Source: Chinchilla lanigera (lineage: Eukaryota; Chordata; Mammalia; Rodentia; Chinchillidae). Taken from it: a DNA stretch of 64,000 nt. Positions within the stretch are counted from its first letter, which is position 1; each line of letters starts with the position of its first letter. Below the pieces are notes generated by a model. The model was not told the DNA's origin. It worked only from the letters and a program-made list of their open reading frames with translations, and did not search any database. The DNA lies in contig NW_004955438.1 of NCBI RefSeq assembly GCF_000276665.1, forward strand, positions 12,316,905 to 12,380,904, read 5' to 3'. This document shows positions 23,171-33,563 of the stretch, piece after piece. Made by a program: the position numbers and the translations under genes.

Positions 23171-23690
23171 GAAAGCTAGCCTGCCCACTGCTCTGGAGGA
23201 AGATATTATATCTGTCTCCCAAAGCTGGGTGCTCTACAAACATCCTTGAGAAGATATTCTAGAAGAAAGGGCAGCCAGTGCCTAATTCACAAGCCATGTA
23301 GGAACAAGACAAGCTTATAGAGCAGTCTCCCCATATGCTGTATTTAAAATTTTAATACTTTCTTAAAAAAACTGCACAACTGTTTAAATTCTGTTGGACA
23401 TAGAAAGAACAGTCATGTTTACAGAGCTTTTTGTAGGAATATGTGTTATTAATTGACACGACATTTGCAAGTTCAGGTATTCAGAGCTTTTGAAGGAATT
23501 TTTCCCACTCATGTATTTTTCTGTATTAAGAATAATAATTTTGTCCAGCAACATTCGCTAGAAATTTAATTAATGTTTGTAAAGAAAAGATGTGTCATGA
23601 GATAGGGCTATAAAAATACTGAAAATTATAGCCAGTGTCTACAGCTAGCAAGTCTTCCTGGTATGAGGTGAGCTCATCTTACAGTGAAGC
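23171..23690. other. Unclassified AT-rich sequence
   Basis: No gene or repeat family is recognised. Confidence 0.45.
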
Positions 23691-23968
23691 CTCTACTTTA
23701 CATTATCCTACAGTTTGTAGCTTTTCCTCCCAAATGGTCAGCTTCCCCATGTTACTAATGTACTGACCTCCCCTGTACGTTACCTTATAATTTATACCTT
23801 TCCGTTAAGTCCATCTTATTCCCTGCATTACTAACGTACTGACATCCCCTTGATATTATCCTGCAATTTACACCTTTTCCCCCGACTCCATGAGATTTCC
23901 CATGTCACTGCTAATGTACTGACAGCTCAAAATTTGTCCTGCATTTCTTACAATTTGTACTTGTTTTT
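23691..23968 (+). repeat. Diverged tandem repeat, about 78-bp unit, 3.5 copies
   Basis: Successive units share a leader like cattatcctacagtttgtag / gttaccttataatttatacc / atattatcctgcaatttaca, then ccttttcc. They end ttactaatgtactgacctc / ttactaacgtactgacatc / tgctaatgtactgacagctc. Copies start near 23691, 23774 and 23850, with a partial fourth to about 23968. Confidence 0.75.
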
Positions 23969-24429
23969 TCAGAAAAGCTGGGGAAGAGCTGCATTGCTGT
24001 GTGTCTAGGGCACAAGAATAGAGACTGTTAAGAGGGTGGGCTCTAGATTGCCCTGCAGCTCTAGGGACATAGGCCCTGATTTAGGAAGGTGCTAGGAAGT
24101 GATGAAATGTGATGAGATAGGCCCTGAGCTGATCGCTAAGTAAATAACGAGAAGGAAGATGTAAATTTAAAAATCTGTCCCTTTAACAAATCGTCAGTGG
24201 CGCCACCCAATGAGAAGAGCTTATAGCAATAAGCTTCATTTACAGAACCCTATTCTTTTTCATTGTAGTCTTTTTCATGAAAAGGATGTTTTTTCACATA
24301 TTAATTTAACAACTTCCCTCAATTTGTACTATTGCTGTTTGCTGTATTTCCTCCTGGCCACTAAGTGGTAAGACTCCTGCAGAATGTGCTCCCTACACTG
24401 AGTCTTAAATGAGCTACAGTTGGTGAGAC
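23969..24429. other. Unclassified sequence
   Basis: No gene or repeat family is recognised. Confidence 0.45.
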
Positions 24430-24700
24430 AAATGGAGGCAGTGTTAAGAACATTATGGGTACAGAAAGCCACATGTACAAAGGGAGGGAGGTGCAGGTTT
24501 AAAACCTTCAGGGAACTTTAAATATTTCAGAAAGGTTGGCATGCAGTGTGAGCAGGAAGGTGGCTGGAGTACATCATAAAAGAGTGCCACGTGAAGGAAT
24601 CTAAATGCTATACTCCACATGACTGGGAACCATTAAAGACTTTTAAGCAGAAAAAGTAATGTGCTCATCTGAGTTCAGAATAATCTTTCAAATGGTGATA
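24430..24700 (-). repeat. L2 ORF2 3' fragment, reverse strand
   Basis: ggcatgcagtgtgagcagga, ggtggctggagtacatcata, tgggaaccattaaagacttt and taagcagaaaaagtaatgtg match the reversed end of L2 ORF2. Confidence 0.62.
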
Positions 24701-24780
24701 TGAAGGATATATTAGAGTGCCTCTATACATGGTCCTGGGAACAGGTAAACAAATTAGGAGAGTAAGCAATAAGCTAGCAT

Positions 24781-24965
24781 GGAGATGATTAAAATTGTGT
24801 TCCTTCCAAAATTGTATGTTAAGGTCCTAACCCTCGGCTCCTCACAATGTGACTGTATTTAGAGAGAGTCTTGGGTAACGAAGTTAGGGTGAAGTCATCT
24901 GCGTAAGCCCTAACCCAACATGGCCAGTGTCCTTATAAGAAGAGGAACAACTCTGGAGTAGATGA
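24781..24965 (+). repeat. MLT1 LTR 5' fragment
   Basis: aattgtgttccttccaaaat, ggtcctaaccctcggctcct, acaatgtgactgtatttaga and ccttataagaagaggaacaa are the first half of an MLT1-type LTR. The 3' half is missing. Confidence 0.82.
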
Positions 24966-27706
24966 GCAAGGTATTTTTGAGCAAAGTCAAGGTTATATAA
25001 AGGGAAATACAGTCACTGGACAAGAATATCTCTATAGGCAGAATAAAGTAGACTGGATGGTACTGCTATTGGCATGTGATATTTGAAGACAGCTCAGAAC
25101 AGAGTAGCTAAGTGTACTATATCTTATCTCATGACTTTTCAGGCACCTCTGGCCACAACTTAAAAATGTCTAAAATTAGAATGCATATTACAAGCAGTGT
25201 GTTATACAGTTTAATAGGCAGAATATTTTCTTTCATACTGGTACATAATATGATGGTGCTGCTAAAATCAATAATATCTCAAACTCAAAGAATAGTATTT
25301 TACTCCTTGAAATGGTATGGCAGTTGCTTTGGTCTTCTACTTTAACTAAAAGCATTCAGTTTTAGCAATGAGTAAATTCTAGGAACAAAACAGAGTAGTA
25401 TATCCAAAGGCACCCTTTCAACCCTTTCATATTAAGGCACTGGGTAACTATTCTGAGAGCCAACCATCCCAACTGCCATACTAACCAGCGCCTAGTTTGT
25501 GCACTGTAATTTACTATCATCAACCTCCCAACAATGAGCAGTAGGAACTCTATTTGGTGGAAAGCTCTACTAAGGTGTATCAGAAGTAATGATTCCTAAG
25601 CACCCAAAGTCAATAAGAGCCTATTAATAAGAGACTGAGTATTACCACTTTCATTGAATTGTTCCTGTTTGTTATTAAACCTGTGCTTTTTCTCCAACAC
25701 TATGGAATAAGGTTTACTTACTTAAATGAGTGGGGAAAAGACTTGAGACTCTACTATCTCAAAAGACATCATCAGGAGAAAAAGTCTAGCTTGCAGATGG
25801 GACATATAGTTCTGAGGAATGTTTGTGATAGTAACCCTTTCATTAGAGGAACCCTGGGGTAATTGTGGTATGTGGGGTTTGTATTACTTTCAGTTTTCAC
25901 AAGGTCAAATCTAAAGCCATATATTGGAAATGCATTCTGACTGCTGAAATATGGGATGAATTAATTTAATTCTTGCTTTTAAATGCATCTACTGGCCTTT
26001 AGAAGGTATTACTTATATATAAGTACTTTTGAACTTTACAAACAGGTTGACTACTAACCACTGTCCAAATATTTAAAATAAGATATTAGATATGCATGCA
26101 TAAAACAATTCAAATACAAAATAAGAAGGTGAAAGATGAAAATCACTGCCAAGTGCCTTCCTAACGTATTTTGATCATTTTCACAGATTTATTCTTTTCA
26201 TACTATTTTAAAACATGTTTATATTTAAAATATTAAATCACTTGAATATCTATATTTTCACTGCTTCATATAAAGGGTATGGAGTACATTTTACATAGCA
26301 ATCAATATCTTCACTTGCGGGGAGCTGATTACAATTCTGGGTCTAACTTTTAAAAAACTGACCCAAGAGACAATAATAAATGTGATTGTTTATCTTAAAA
26401 CTTCTTTGAGGTCTAAATTTACTTTCCATCTTGTCTCCTCTCATTTTCACCTTATATCTAATTACAAGACATATGTCTCTTTCTTTCTTTAATTGCTTTT
26501 TGTACTTCCTTTTTCATTTTTGTAAATTGCTTGTTGCTAAGCAATGTGCATAACATTAGGATATATATTCATTATGTTTCAACATCATCTATTTGGTATT
26601 ATTGTCCTCTATGACTTTACCCTTATTTGAGTCAACCTACAAAGTACTTTTTTGTCCCTTCTTTGACCTTTCTTTTGCCAAAGTATGTTTCTCCATCTCT
26701 TTCTCCTTTGATAATTACTCAGTAGCTACCATATTCAATATTTAGCCCACCTCTTTCTGTTCTCCACTGTTTTTGTTAAGCTCTGGTAGACTTTTATATC
26801 ATACGACTGTTTTTCTTTTTAGTCTATTTTCTTTGTCTTCTTTCATTTGTATTTAAAGATATTCAAAAGATACCTCTTCTTTCATGAACTATAGGTCATT
26901 TCTTATTATTTTTCTTTTATTACCTTTGCTGATGCAGATGTTGGTCCCTTCCAGTACATTATCATGTTATTGCTCTCTTCCTGACACCTTTTATTTATGT
27001 AGAGATTGTAATATTAACTATGGCATAATCCCATTAAAACCATATCCCTTATTCAACTGAAATTTGCTTCAGTGAGTTACAATGAAATATTTTTCTATGA
27101 GTTACAATGCAGCTAATTCATTTAGCTATGGTAAAATACCCCAAAAATGCTCCCCCCAAGACAAGACAAAAACACGCTAAGTACTTAGCAACTTTATATG
27201 GCAGAAGTTTCTTCTAGATACATCTGGATAAATATTTTGAAGAACACTAAAAGCACACTTTGCTTTTGCCAAAGTAAGTTAATCTGCAGGCTAACTTGTA
27301 CAGCTGTGCTCATACAGACTCTTGGTCCTGTTATTATAATTAAAAATAATGATTTCTAAGAAAGGATGTGAGCTTGTGATCCAAGATTACCTGATATTTA
27401 GCTTGACTCAATCTACATATTGGAGATTATGAGGTCCTGGTTTTTTCTAATTATGTAACGGTAAAAGTTGACTTCTTCTCCTACTACAACACAGGGTTGT
27501 TACAGAGTTCTGAAAAATTTTAAGCGAAATTCATTAAGTATAAACTCTAGAAAAAAGTCATCCTATCATAAATGTCAAATACATCTATGGGTATCTATGA
27601 TAATACCTGTACATCTGCTTTCAGATTTAGTCTTTTAAAAAGTTTCTGATTTTCATTTATTCCAAATGATGCAAGCATACCTTTCTTATTATTTACTGTA
27701 TTACTC
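24966..27706. other. Unclassified AT-rich sequence, possibly old L1 in part
   Basis: About 2.7 kb without recognised exons. The pyrimidine-rich stretch 26400-27010 has the composition of a reversed old L1 or HAL1 but no diagnostic block. Open frames of 67-77 codons near 25112-25862 look like chance. Confidence 0.35.
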
Positions 27707-28281
27707 TGTTATGGCCTAAATGTCTGTGTGTCACCTCCTCTAAATTCATATCCTGAAGCCTAATCACCAACCCAGGTGTAATGGTCCACACCTGTAATCC
27801 TAGCACCCTGGGGACCTAAGGCAGGAAGATCACAATTTGAGAAGAGCCTGGACAATTTAGCAATTTAATGAGACTCTGTTTCAAAACAAAAACTAAAAAT
27901 GGGCTGGGCGTGTACCTCAGTGCAAAGGTGCTAGACTCAATGCCCAACACAGGAAGGAAGGGACGGAGGGAAGGAGGGAGGGAAGGAACCTAATCATTAG
28001 TGTGATGGTGTTAGGATGTAGGGTCTTTAGGTCAGAGATAGAGTCCTCATATTGGAATTAGTGCCCTTATAAAAGAGCCCAGAGACCTGCCTTGTCATGT
28101 GAGGACACAACAAGAAGGTACTGTCTATGAACCAGAAAGTGGGCCCTTACCAGACTACGGGTCTGCTTGCACCCTGACCTTGGGTTTACCAGCGTCCAGA
28201 ACTGTGAGAAATAAATTTCTATTGCTTATAATCTACTCAGTCTATGGTGTTGTGTTACAGCAGCCCAAATGGACCAAAACA
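27707..28281 (+). mobile_element. MLT1-type solo LTR split by a B1-ID dimer
   Basis: The left part begins tgttatggcctaaatgtctg. The right part has gtgtgatggtgttaggatgt, agagcccagagacctgcctt, aactgtgagaaataaatttc and acagcagcccaaatggacca. The SINE dimer sits between, flanked by cctaatcacca and cctaatcatta. Apart from the insert the LTR is near full length, with its aataaa signal preserved near 28210. Confidence 0.86.
27773..27988 (+). repeat. B1-dID-type dimeric SINE
   Basis: The first monomer is 7SL-like: ccacacctgtaatcctagca, ggaagatcacaatttgagaa, agactctgtttcaaaac. After an A-rich linker an ID-like monomer follows: ggctgggcgtgtacctcagt and tgctagactcaatgcccaac. The tail is a (GGAA/GGGA)n run at 27951-27988. 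Older and diverged. Confidence 0.82.
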
Positions 28282-28599
28282 GAGTCTTTTCGAGTGAATA
28301 CTGGACAGCATAACCAGATGAAAGGGCTCAAATCAATTGATATCACATTAAAGGTTTCTTACCACTTTTAAAATTGATCCTATACTGAGAATTTGCTACC
28401 ATTTTTCTTTTCTTTTGAAGGTGGTTTGTATCTAGCTAAAAAATAATACTGAAAACTAAATAATAAAACAGAGGCAAATGCTAATTACTTAACTGAAAAC
28501 AAACGGTAAAAAGATGCTAGCCATCACTATCATAATAAACTCTGTGGTTTATTGAAAAAAAGGCTCTGATGTAAATCTGCTTGATTTCACCAAAATGAA

Positions 28600-28770
28600 A
28601 ATGAATACGATGGTCTGGAGCCAGCCAGACTATTTGGTTTTGGATTCTCACTCCATCACTTACGTAGTTAGCTAAATGTGTTTGGGAAGTTACTGAACTC
28701 TGCACCTTACTTTCCTCATCTGTAAAAAGGGAAAAGAGTAGAAGTTACCCATCAGGGAAAGGAGGAAACA
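28600..28770 (+). repeat. MIR SINE
   Basis: ggttttggattctcactcca, tcacttacgtagttagctaa, gtttgggaagttactgaact and tttcctcatctgtaaaaagg follow MIR order. Confidence 0.82.
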
Positions 28771-29287
28771 TTCCTGAATGCTGCTAGAGCCTTGATAGTA
28801 AGTAGTACCCTCTTCTGAGAGTTCAACTCCTTTACTGCTGGGTGGCACCACAGAAATCATAAACATGCATGTTACCTCTTCCTATGGTCTTCATTAGCAC
28901 CCAGTCTAAAAAGACCTGCTCAATTATTTGCTCCCTTACCCTGTTTACTTTCTTCCTAGCACTTACAGTAATTGGTAATTATACTGCAATCATTATAGTT
29001 TACTTGTTTCCCATGGTTTGCCATTTTATGATACAGAGCAAAACAGTGTAGTTCACACATCCCCACTGCCTAGCCAAGTGTAAGCAAGTTAATAGGTGCC
29101 TCAAGGCATGCATGTTAAAAGAATAAATAAGTGAAAGGGTAAATACTTGTGCTCTTTAGCCTCTTCAACCTTTAGAGACATAAAAAAAATCTGAGTTTCT
29201 CCAAAACTTACTAACCATTTACCAAAATGAGTTTTACGTAAACTTCCTTTAGAGTTACTTATGTACTTGGTCTATTAGATGTCTTGG
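28771..29287. other. Unclassified sequence
   Basis: No gene or repeat family is recognised. Confidence 0.45.
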
Positions 29288-29560
29288 AACACGAATTTGC
29301 TAAAGAAGGTACCTTCTATAAATTTTCAGTATTCTTAGGAATGAGAAAAACTTGATGAATATTTTTATGCACCCAACCCTAAATCCATGGCTCAATTACA
29401 TATAATACATGACTGAAAGGAGACAAAAGGAAAGATCTATGACTATGTTAATGTAATAGTATAGCATATCCTTGAATAAAACAAACTGATATTAGAAGAA
29501 TATTACAGTTTCTTAAAAGTCTGTATAAAGTAAAGAAACATTTTTGATAACCTTTGACAA
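29288..29560 (+). repeat. Local duplication, copy 1
   Basis: This 273-bp segment recurs at 30412-30683 in direct orientation. Aligned by eye the copies differ by about 12 substitutions and one 1-bp gap, about 95% identity, with a constant offset of 1,124 bp. Neither copy looks like a known repeat family. Confidence 0.93.
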
Positions 29561-30411
29561 TTTTGGGACTCTACTAAAAACTATACAAACCCTGTCATAA
29601 ATTTTATTTGTTTTAAGCTTATCAAGAGTCAAGGTAAAAAGTTTGAGATGTGCATAAGCTTGAACACAATAGTCTCAAACCTAAGTCTATAATCTAGGTC
29701 AGCAGTACCTGTAAACTTAGGTACATGCATGCCTAGGGCTACAATGGCATGGTAGCATTAATGGGATTGATCTCCAGAGATTCAGCTTCTATTTATAATC
29801 TTTCTAAAAACTAGCTTGCTCAAGAACATACTTGTGTGGAATAATATTTGTTCTTTGATCCCACTTTTGCTTTTAAGCACCTTTCTTCTACTTTATAAGA
29901 GAAAGGCACATTTCTTACTCAAAATGAATTCTACACATGTATTTCTTAGGTGTTAAAAGACTTTTAGGGTGCCAGATAGACAAATAAATATATTGGTAGC
30001 AGTGAAGCCTTTATTCGATGCACTATAAACTCATCATTGAGAGGTTCAAGTGCTGCTCTGCCTTATTATTTGTTCCTGTTAAGGGTAAAGCACAATGTGA
30101 AATGTGTGCAGTGTATGTTGAGATGTTCTGAATTCAACAATGTTAAAGAATGGTGTTGATTTCTGCGTAGTGATCCTGACTCTCCTTTTCCCCAATCACT
30201 GCCAAAGGATGCCCTGCTCTGAGAGAAAGTCCTATGAGAACAAGCTAAAGAGGTCACCTATAAGAAACCATCTGTGATGGCTTAATCTCACCCAGATGAA
30301 AAACTTATGGCAAGTTTTTGTGACTTACCTGTTAAGTCACTTATTTATTCATCCATCTATCTACCGTCTATCTACCCCTTCACCTTAAAATGTAAGTATG
30401 AAATGATGTGA
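29561..30411. other. Unclassified spacer between duplicated segments
   Basis: No gene or repeat family is recognised. A short TCTA/TCCA-type simple repeat lies at about 30340-30376, just before copy 2. Confidence 0.5.
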
Positions 30412-30683
30412 AACACAAATTTGCTAAAGAAGGTACCTTCTATAAATTTTTAGTATTCTTAGGAATGAGAAAAACTTGATGAATATTTTTATGCACCTAA
30501 CCCTAAATCCATGGCTCAATTACATACAACACATGACTAAATGGAGACAAAACGAAAGATCTATAACTACGTTAATGTAATAGTATAGCATATACTTGAA
30601 TAAAACAAACTGATATTAGAAGAATATTACAGTTTCTTAAAAGTTTGTATAAAGTAAAGAAACATTTTTGATAACCTTGACAA
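30412..30683 (+). repeat. Local duplication, copy 2
   Basis: Direct repeat of 29288-29560. Differences are scattered and mostly transitions, so the duplication is not very recent. Confidence 0.93.
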
Positions 30684-30838
30684 AAGGTGTTTGTATACAT
30701 AAACATGTTAATTTTGTATTTAGGCTTAAATCTCAAGTTATCTGTCCCTTCTAAGCCATTCCTCTGTTCATTTATTTATTCCTACTAAGTACTTGATAGG
30801 CATAGATAAATTTATCAGGATTACATTGTGTATCAACT

Positions 30839-30949
30839 AATTTGCTAAAGAAGGTACCTTCTATAAATTTGCTGGATATAACTCAGTGTGAAGGCCCTGA
30901 GTACAATCCCCAGCACTACAAAAACAAAATAAATTTAAAAACACAGAAA
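30839..30949 (+). repeat. Patchwork third copy joined to an ID-SINE fragment
   Basis: 30839-30870 repeats the first 32 bases of the duplicated segment (aatttgctaaagaaggtacc and onward) without a mismatch. It joins directly to 30874-30949, which matches 32232-32307 over 76 bp with two differences, covering an ID-like SINE body and its unusual A-rich tail. Confidence 0.85.
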
Positions 30950-31123
30950 CAAAAGATCATCATACAATTACAGATTTTCTAAGCATTATATTTACTAATG
31001 TTGTAATATTCTTTCTCTGTTTACTATTAATGTCTACTGCACTCATTACCTTAATAAGAGGGAAAAAATCATATGATCATGCCAATACTAGCAAAAAAGC
31101 CATTTACTAAAGTACTATTCATG

Positions 31124-31224
31124 GGGCTGGGGATTTAGCTCAGCGGCAAAAGCGCCTGCCTGGCAAGTGCAAGGTCGTGAGTTCGGTTCCCGGTACCGGA
31201 GAAAAACCAAAACCAAAAAAAAAA
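31124..31224 (+). repeat. Young ID-type SINE
   Basis: ggctggggatttagctcagc, gcgcctgcctggcaagtgca and gagttcggttcccggtaccg are nearly identical to the copy at 15650. Flanks aagtactattcatg (31110-31123) and aagtagtattcatg (31225-31238) form a 14-bp target duplication with one mismatch. Confidence 0.95.
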
Positions 31225-31592
31225 AAGTAGTATTCATGAAAAAATGTTTTAGCAAAATAGACTCTCCCTTAATCTAATGAAGGTTCTCTACACAGCCTCC
31301 CCCCAAAACACAAAACACTACCAAAAATATCAGATTTAATGTCAAATACTACAACATTCCCCTCCTCCACCAAAAGATAAGGAGAAAACAGGATGCTCAC
31401 TAGCATAAGTTTTATTTATCACAGTATACAAAACTCTAGCCAATGCAATAAGAAAAGAAAATAAATGACATAAGAATTAAAAGAGAAGAAATAAATCTAC
31501 CATCATTTGAAGAGGACACGATTGTATGCCTAGAAAATATAAAGAGCATAAACTATTAAAATTGCTAAGATAGACTTAATCAATTATTTTAG

Positions 31593-31962
31593 TATTATGT
31601 ACTAAATGTGTCTCCCCTTAAATTCTATGTTAAAGCCCTAGTGCCTAGTACAATCGCATTTGTAGGTAATTAGGTAATGAGGGTGAGGCACTCATAATAG
31701 CATTAGTATCTTTATAAAAAGAGGAACAGATCTCTCCCTTTCCCCAGCTCTCTCCACATGCACATGCCAAGGAAAAGCCATGTGAGTACACACCAAGAAG
31801 ACAGACATCTGCAGACTGGAAAAGAGTTCTCACCAGAACCATAGGATACTGGCACCCTGCTTTCAGACTCCCTAGCTTCAAGAACCACAAAAACATGAAT
31901 TTCTGTTGGCTAAGCCACCCTGTACATGCTATTTTGTTAGGGCAGCCAGAGTAGACTATGAC
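31593..31962 (+). mobile_element. MLT1-type solo LTR inside L1
   Basis: tattatgtactaaatgtgtc, gcactcataatagcattagt, ctttataaaaagaggaacag, catgtgagtacacaccaaga and ttgttagggcagccagagta follow an MLT1 LTR. The 125-codon minus-strand frame across it is a shadow. Confidence 0.82.
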
Positions 31963-32104
31963 GTGTAGCAATGCTTCTGACATAGAGTGGCATATAAAAA
32001 TCAATTGTTTATCTAGATACACAAGTAGAAGATAAGGTTTAAAAATCTATGTCATTTAAAAATAAAATCATTTAGGAATTATATACCTCTTGGACTAAAA
32101 TAAC

Positions 32105-32320
32105 AAAACACGTGGCACATGCCTGTAATCCCAGCTGCTTGGGAGGCTGAGGCAACAGGATCAGAAATTCAAAGACAGCATGGGCAACAGAGCGAGACCT
32201 TATCTCAAAACTATAAAATAAAAAGGACTAGGGATATAACTCAGTGTGAAGGCCCCGAGTACAATCCCCAGCACCACAAAAACAAAATAAATTTAAAAAC
32301 ACAGAAAAAAAAAACAGTAA
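32105..32320 (+). repeat. B1-dID-type dimeric SINE inside L1
   Basis: 7SL-like monomer (cacatgcctgtaatcccagc, gggcaacagagcgagacctt) followed by an ID-like monomer (agggatataactcagtgtga, gagtacaatccccagcacca). It ends in an A-rich tail containing ataaatttaaaaacacagaa. The 3' part is the probable source or sister of 30874-30949. Confidence 0.88.
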
Positions 32321-32660
32321 GAAAAATTAAAGATTATCTTAAAAATGAAAGGACAGACCCTCTTCATGGACTGGAAGACTCAAATATTTTGATAGTAAAA
32401 TTACTTCATACTGATCTAGGTTGCAAATTCAATGTAAATTCAGCAAAAAAACCAGAAAGTGTTGGGTTTTTTGGTAGAAATTGAAAATTTGGAAGAAAAT
32501 GTAATGGGCTAAAAAAATAGCCAAGACAATCTCAAGAAATGACAAAGTTCCGGAATTTATACTACTGGATATCAAGATTTATTATGAAGCCACATAATTA
32601 AGATTATTGTGACACTGGCATAAGGATAAATAGGCCAGTGTGGCAAAACAGAGAGTTCAG

Positions 32661-33275
32661 AAAAAGCTGATGCTACAGTCTCAAGTCTGAAGGCAGTCTT
32701 CAGGCAGAATTCCTTCTGCTTGGGAAATCTAACCCTTTTGTCTGAAGGTATTCAACAGATTAGATGAGGCCCACCCATATTTTACAAGACAATGTGCTTT
32801 ACCAAACTCTACTGATTTAAATGTTAATCACATCTTTAAAATATCTTCACAGCAATACTTAAATCAGTGTGACTGTCAAGGTGGCCATCAACTTGATGGA
32901 CTTGGGAGCTACCCAGTGGATTAGTTAAAAAAACCCTCAGTTTGTTGAGGTGAGTTATGTAGGCAGCATCTTGAGGGTCTCTAACTGGTCTCTTGCTTCT
33001 TCCTCTCTGTTCCCCTCCTGTTTTCTAGCTTCCATTAGCTACGCAGCATCTCTCTTTTGCCACACCCATCCCCTATGATGTTTCTGCCTTGGAACAAACT
33101 AACCATAGACTGAATCCCCTGCAATCATGAGTCTAACTAAACCTTTTCTCCTCTAAACTGTGGATGTCCATGATCATATCTCAGCAGCAGGAAAACTAAC
33201 TCACAATCAGTTTTTAATCAAAAACTGGGTAGCATGACCTAGCCAAGTTGACACATAAAATTAACCATCATATTT
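32661..33275 (-). mobile_element. Old LTR, reverse strand, split by a later LTR
   Basis: The right end, read in reverse, starts tgatggttaattttatgtgt-caacttgg. The left part has gattagatgaggcccaccca and tgatttaaatgttaatcaca. Together they are a reversed mammalian LTR-like repeat, interrupted at 32868-33205. Family name not assigned. Confidence 0.65.
32868..33205 (+). mobile_element. MT/ORR1-like solo LTR with exact 5-bp target duplication
   Basis: A 338-bp TG...CA element beginning tgtgactgtcaaggtggcca and ending aggaaaactaactcaca. It is flanked by the identical 5-mer atcag (32863-32867 and 33206-33210), the length expected for ERVL-class integration. It contains cttcctctctgttcccctcc and a late taaaccttttctcctctaa polyadenylation region. 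No internal retroviral genes. Confidence 0.86.
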
Positions 33276-33290
33276 GGGCTAGAATTTCTT

Positions 33291-33455
33291 TATTTTTTTA
33301 ATTTTATTTTTTATCTTTTGAGACAAGGTATCACGATGCAGTTCAGGCTGGCCTTGAGCTCACTTTGTAGCCCAGGCTGGTCTCCAACTCACAAAGATTC
33401 TCCTGCCTCACCCTCCCGAGTGCTGGGATTATAGGCATGTGCCACCATGCCTGGC
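33291..33455 (-). repeat. B1-type SINE, reverse strand
   Basis: gagacaaggtatcacgatgc, the 29-bp duplicated caggctgg units, ctcctgcctcaccctcccga and gtgctgggattataggcatg. Flanked by gctagaatttctt on the left (from 33278) and again at 33458-33471. Confidence 0.93.
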
Positions 33456-33475
33456 TGAGCTAGAATTTCTTTTTT

Positions 33476-33563
33476 TTGGTTTTTTTCCGGTACCGGGAAC
33501 CGAACTCACGACCTTGCGCTTGCCAGGCAGGCGCTTTTGCCGCTGAGCTAAGTCCCCAGCCCC
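33476..33563 (-). repeat. Young ID-type SINE, reverse strand
   Basis: Reversed tail, then ccggtaccgggaaccgaact, gcgcttgccaggcaggcgct and gccgctgagctaagtcccca. It is the third near-identical young copy. The flank tgagctagaatttct occurs on both sides (from 33456 and from 33564). Confidence 0.94.

Noticed and set aside
27951..27988. GGAA/GGGA run as a possible regulatory cluster
   Set aside because: It is the simple-repeat tail of a SINE dimer.
31645..32022. 125-codon minus-strand ORF
   Set aside because: It lies across an MLT1 LTR on the opposite strand, a chance frame in repeat DNA.
32119..32484. 121-codon plus-strand ORF
   Set aside because: It runs through a B1-ID SINE into decayed L1 ORF2 and has no independent gene.
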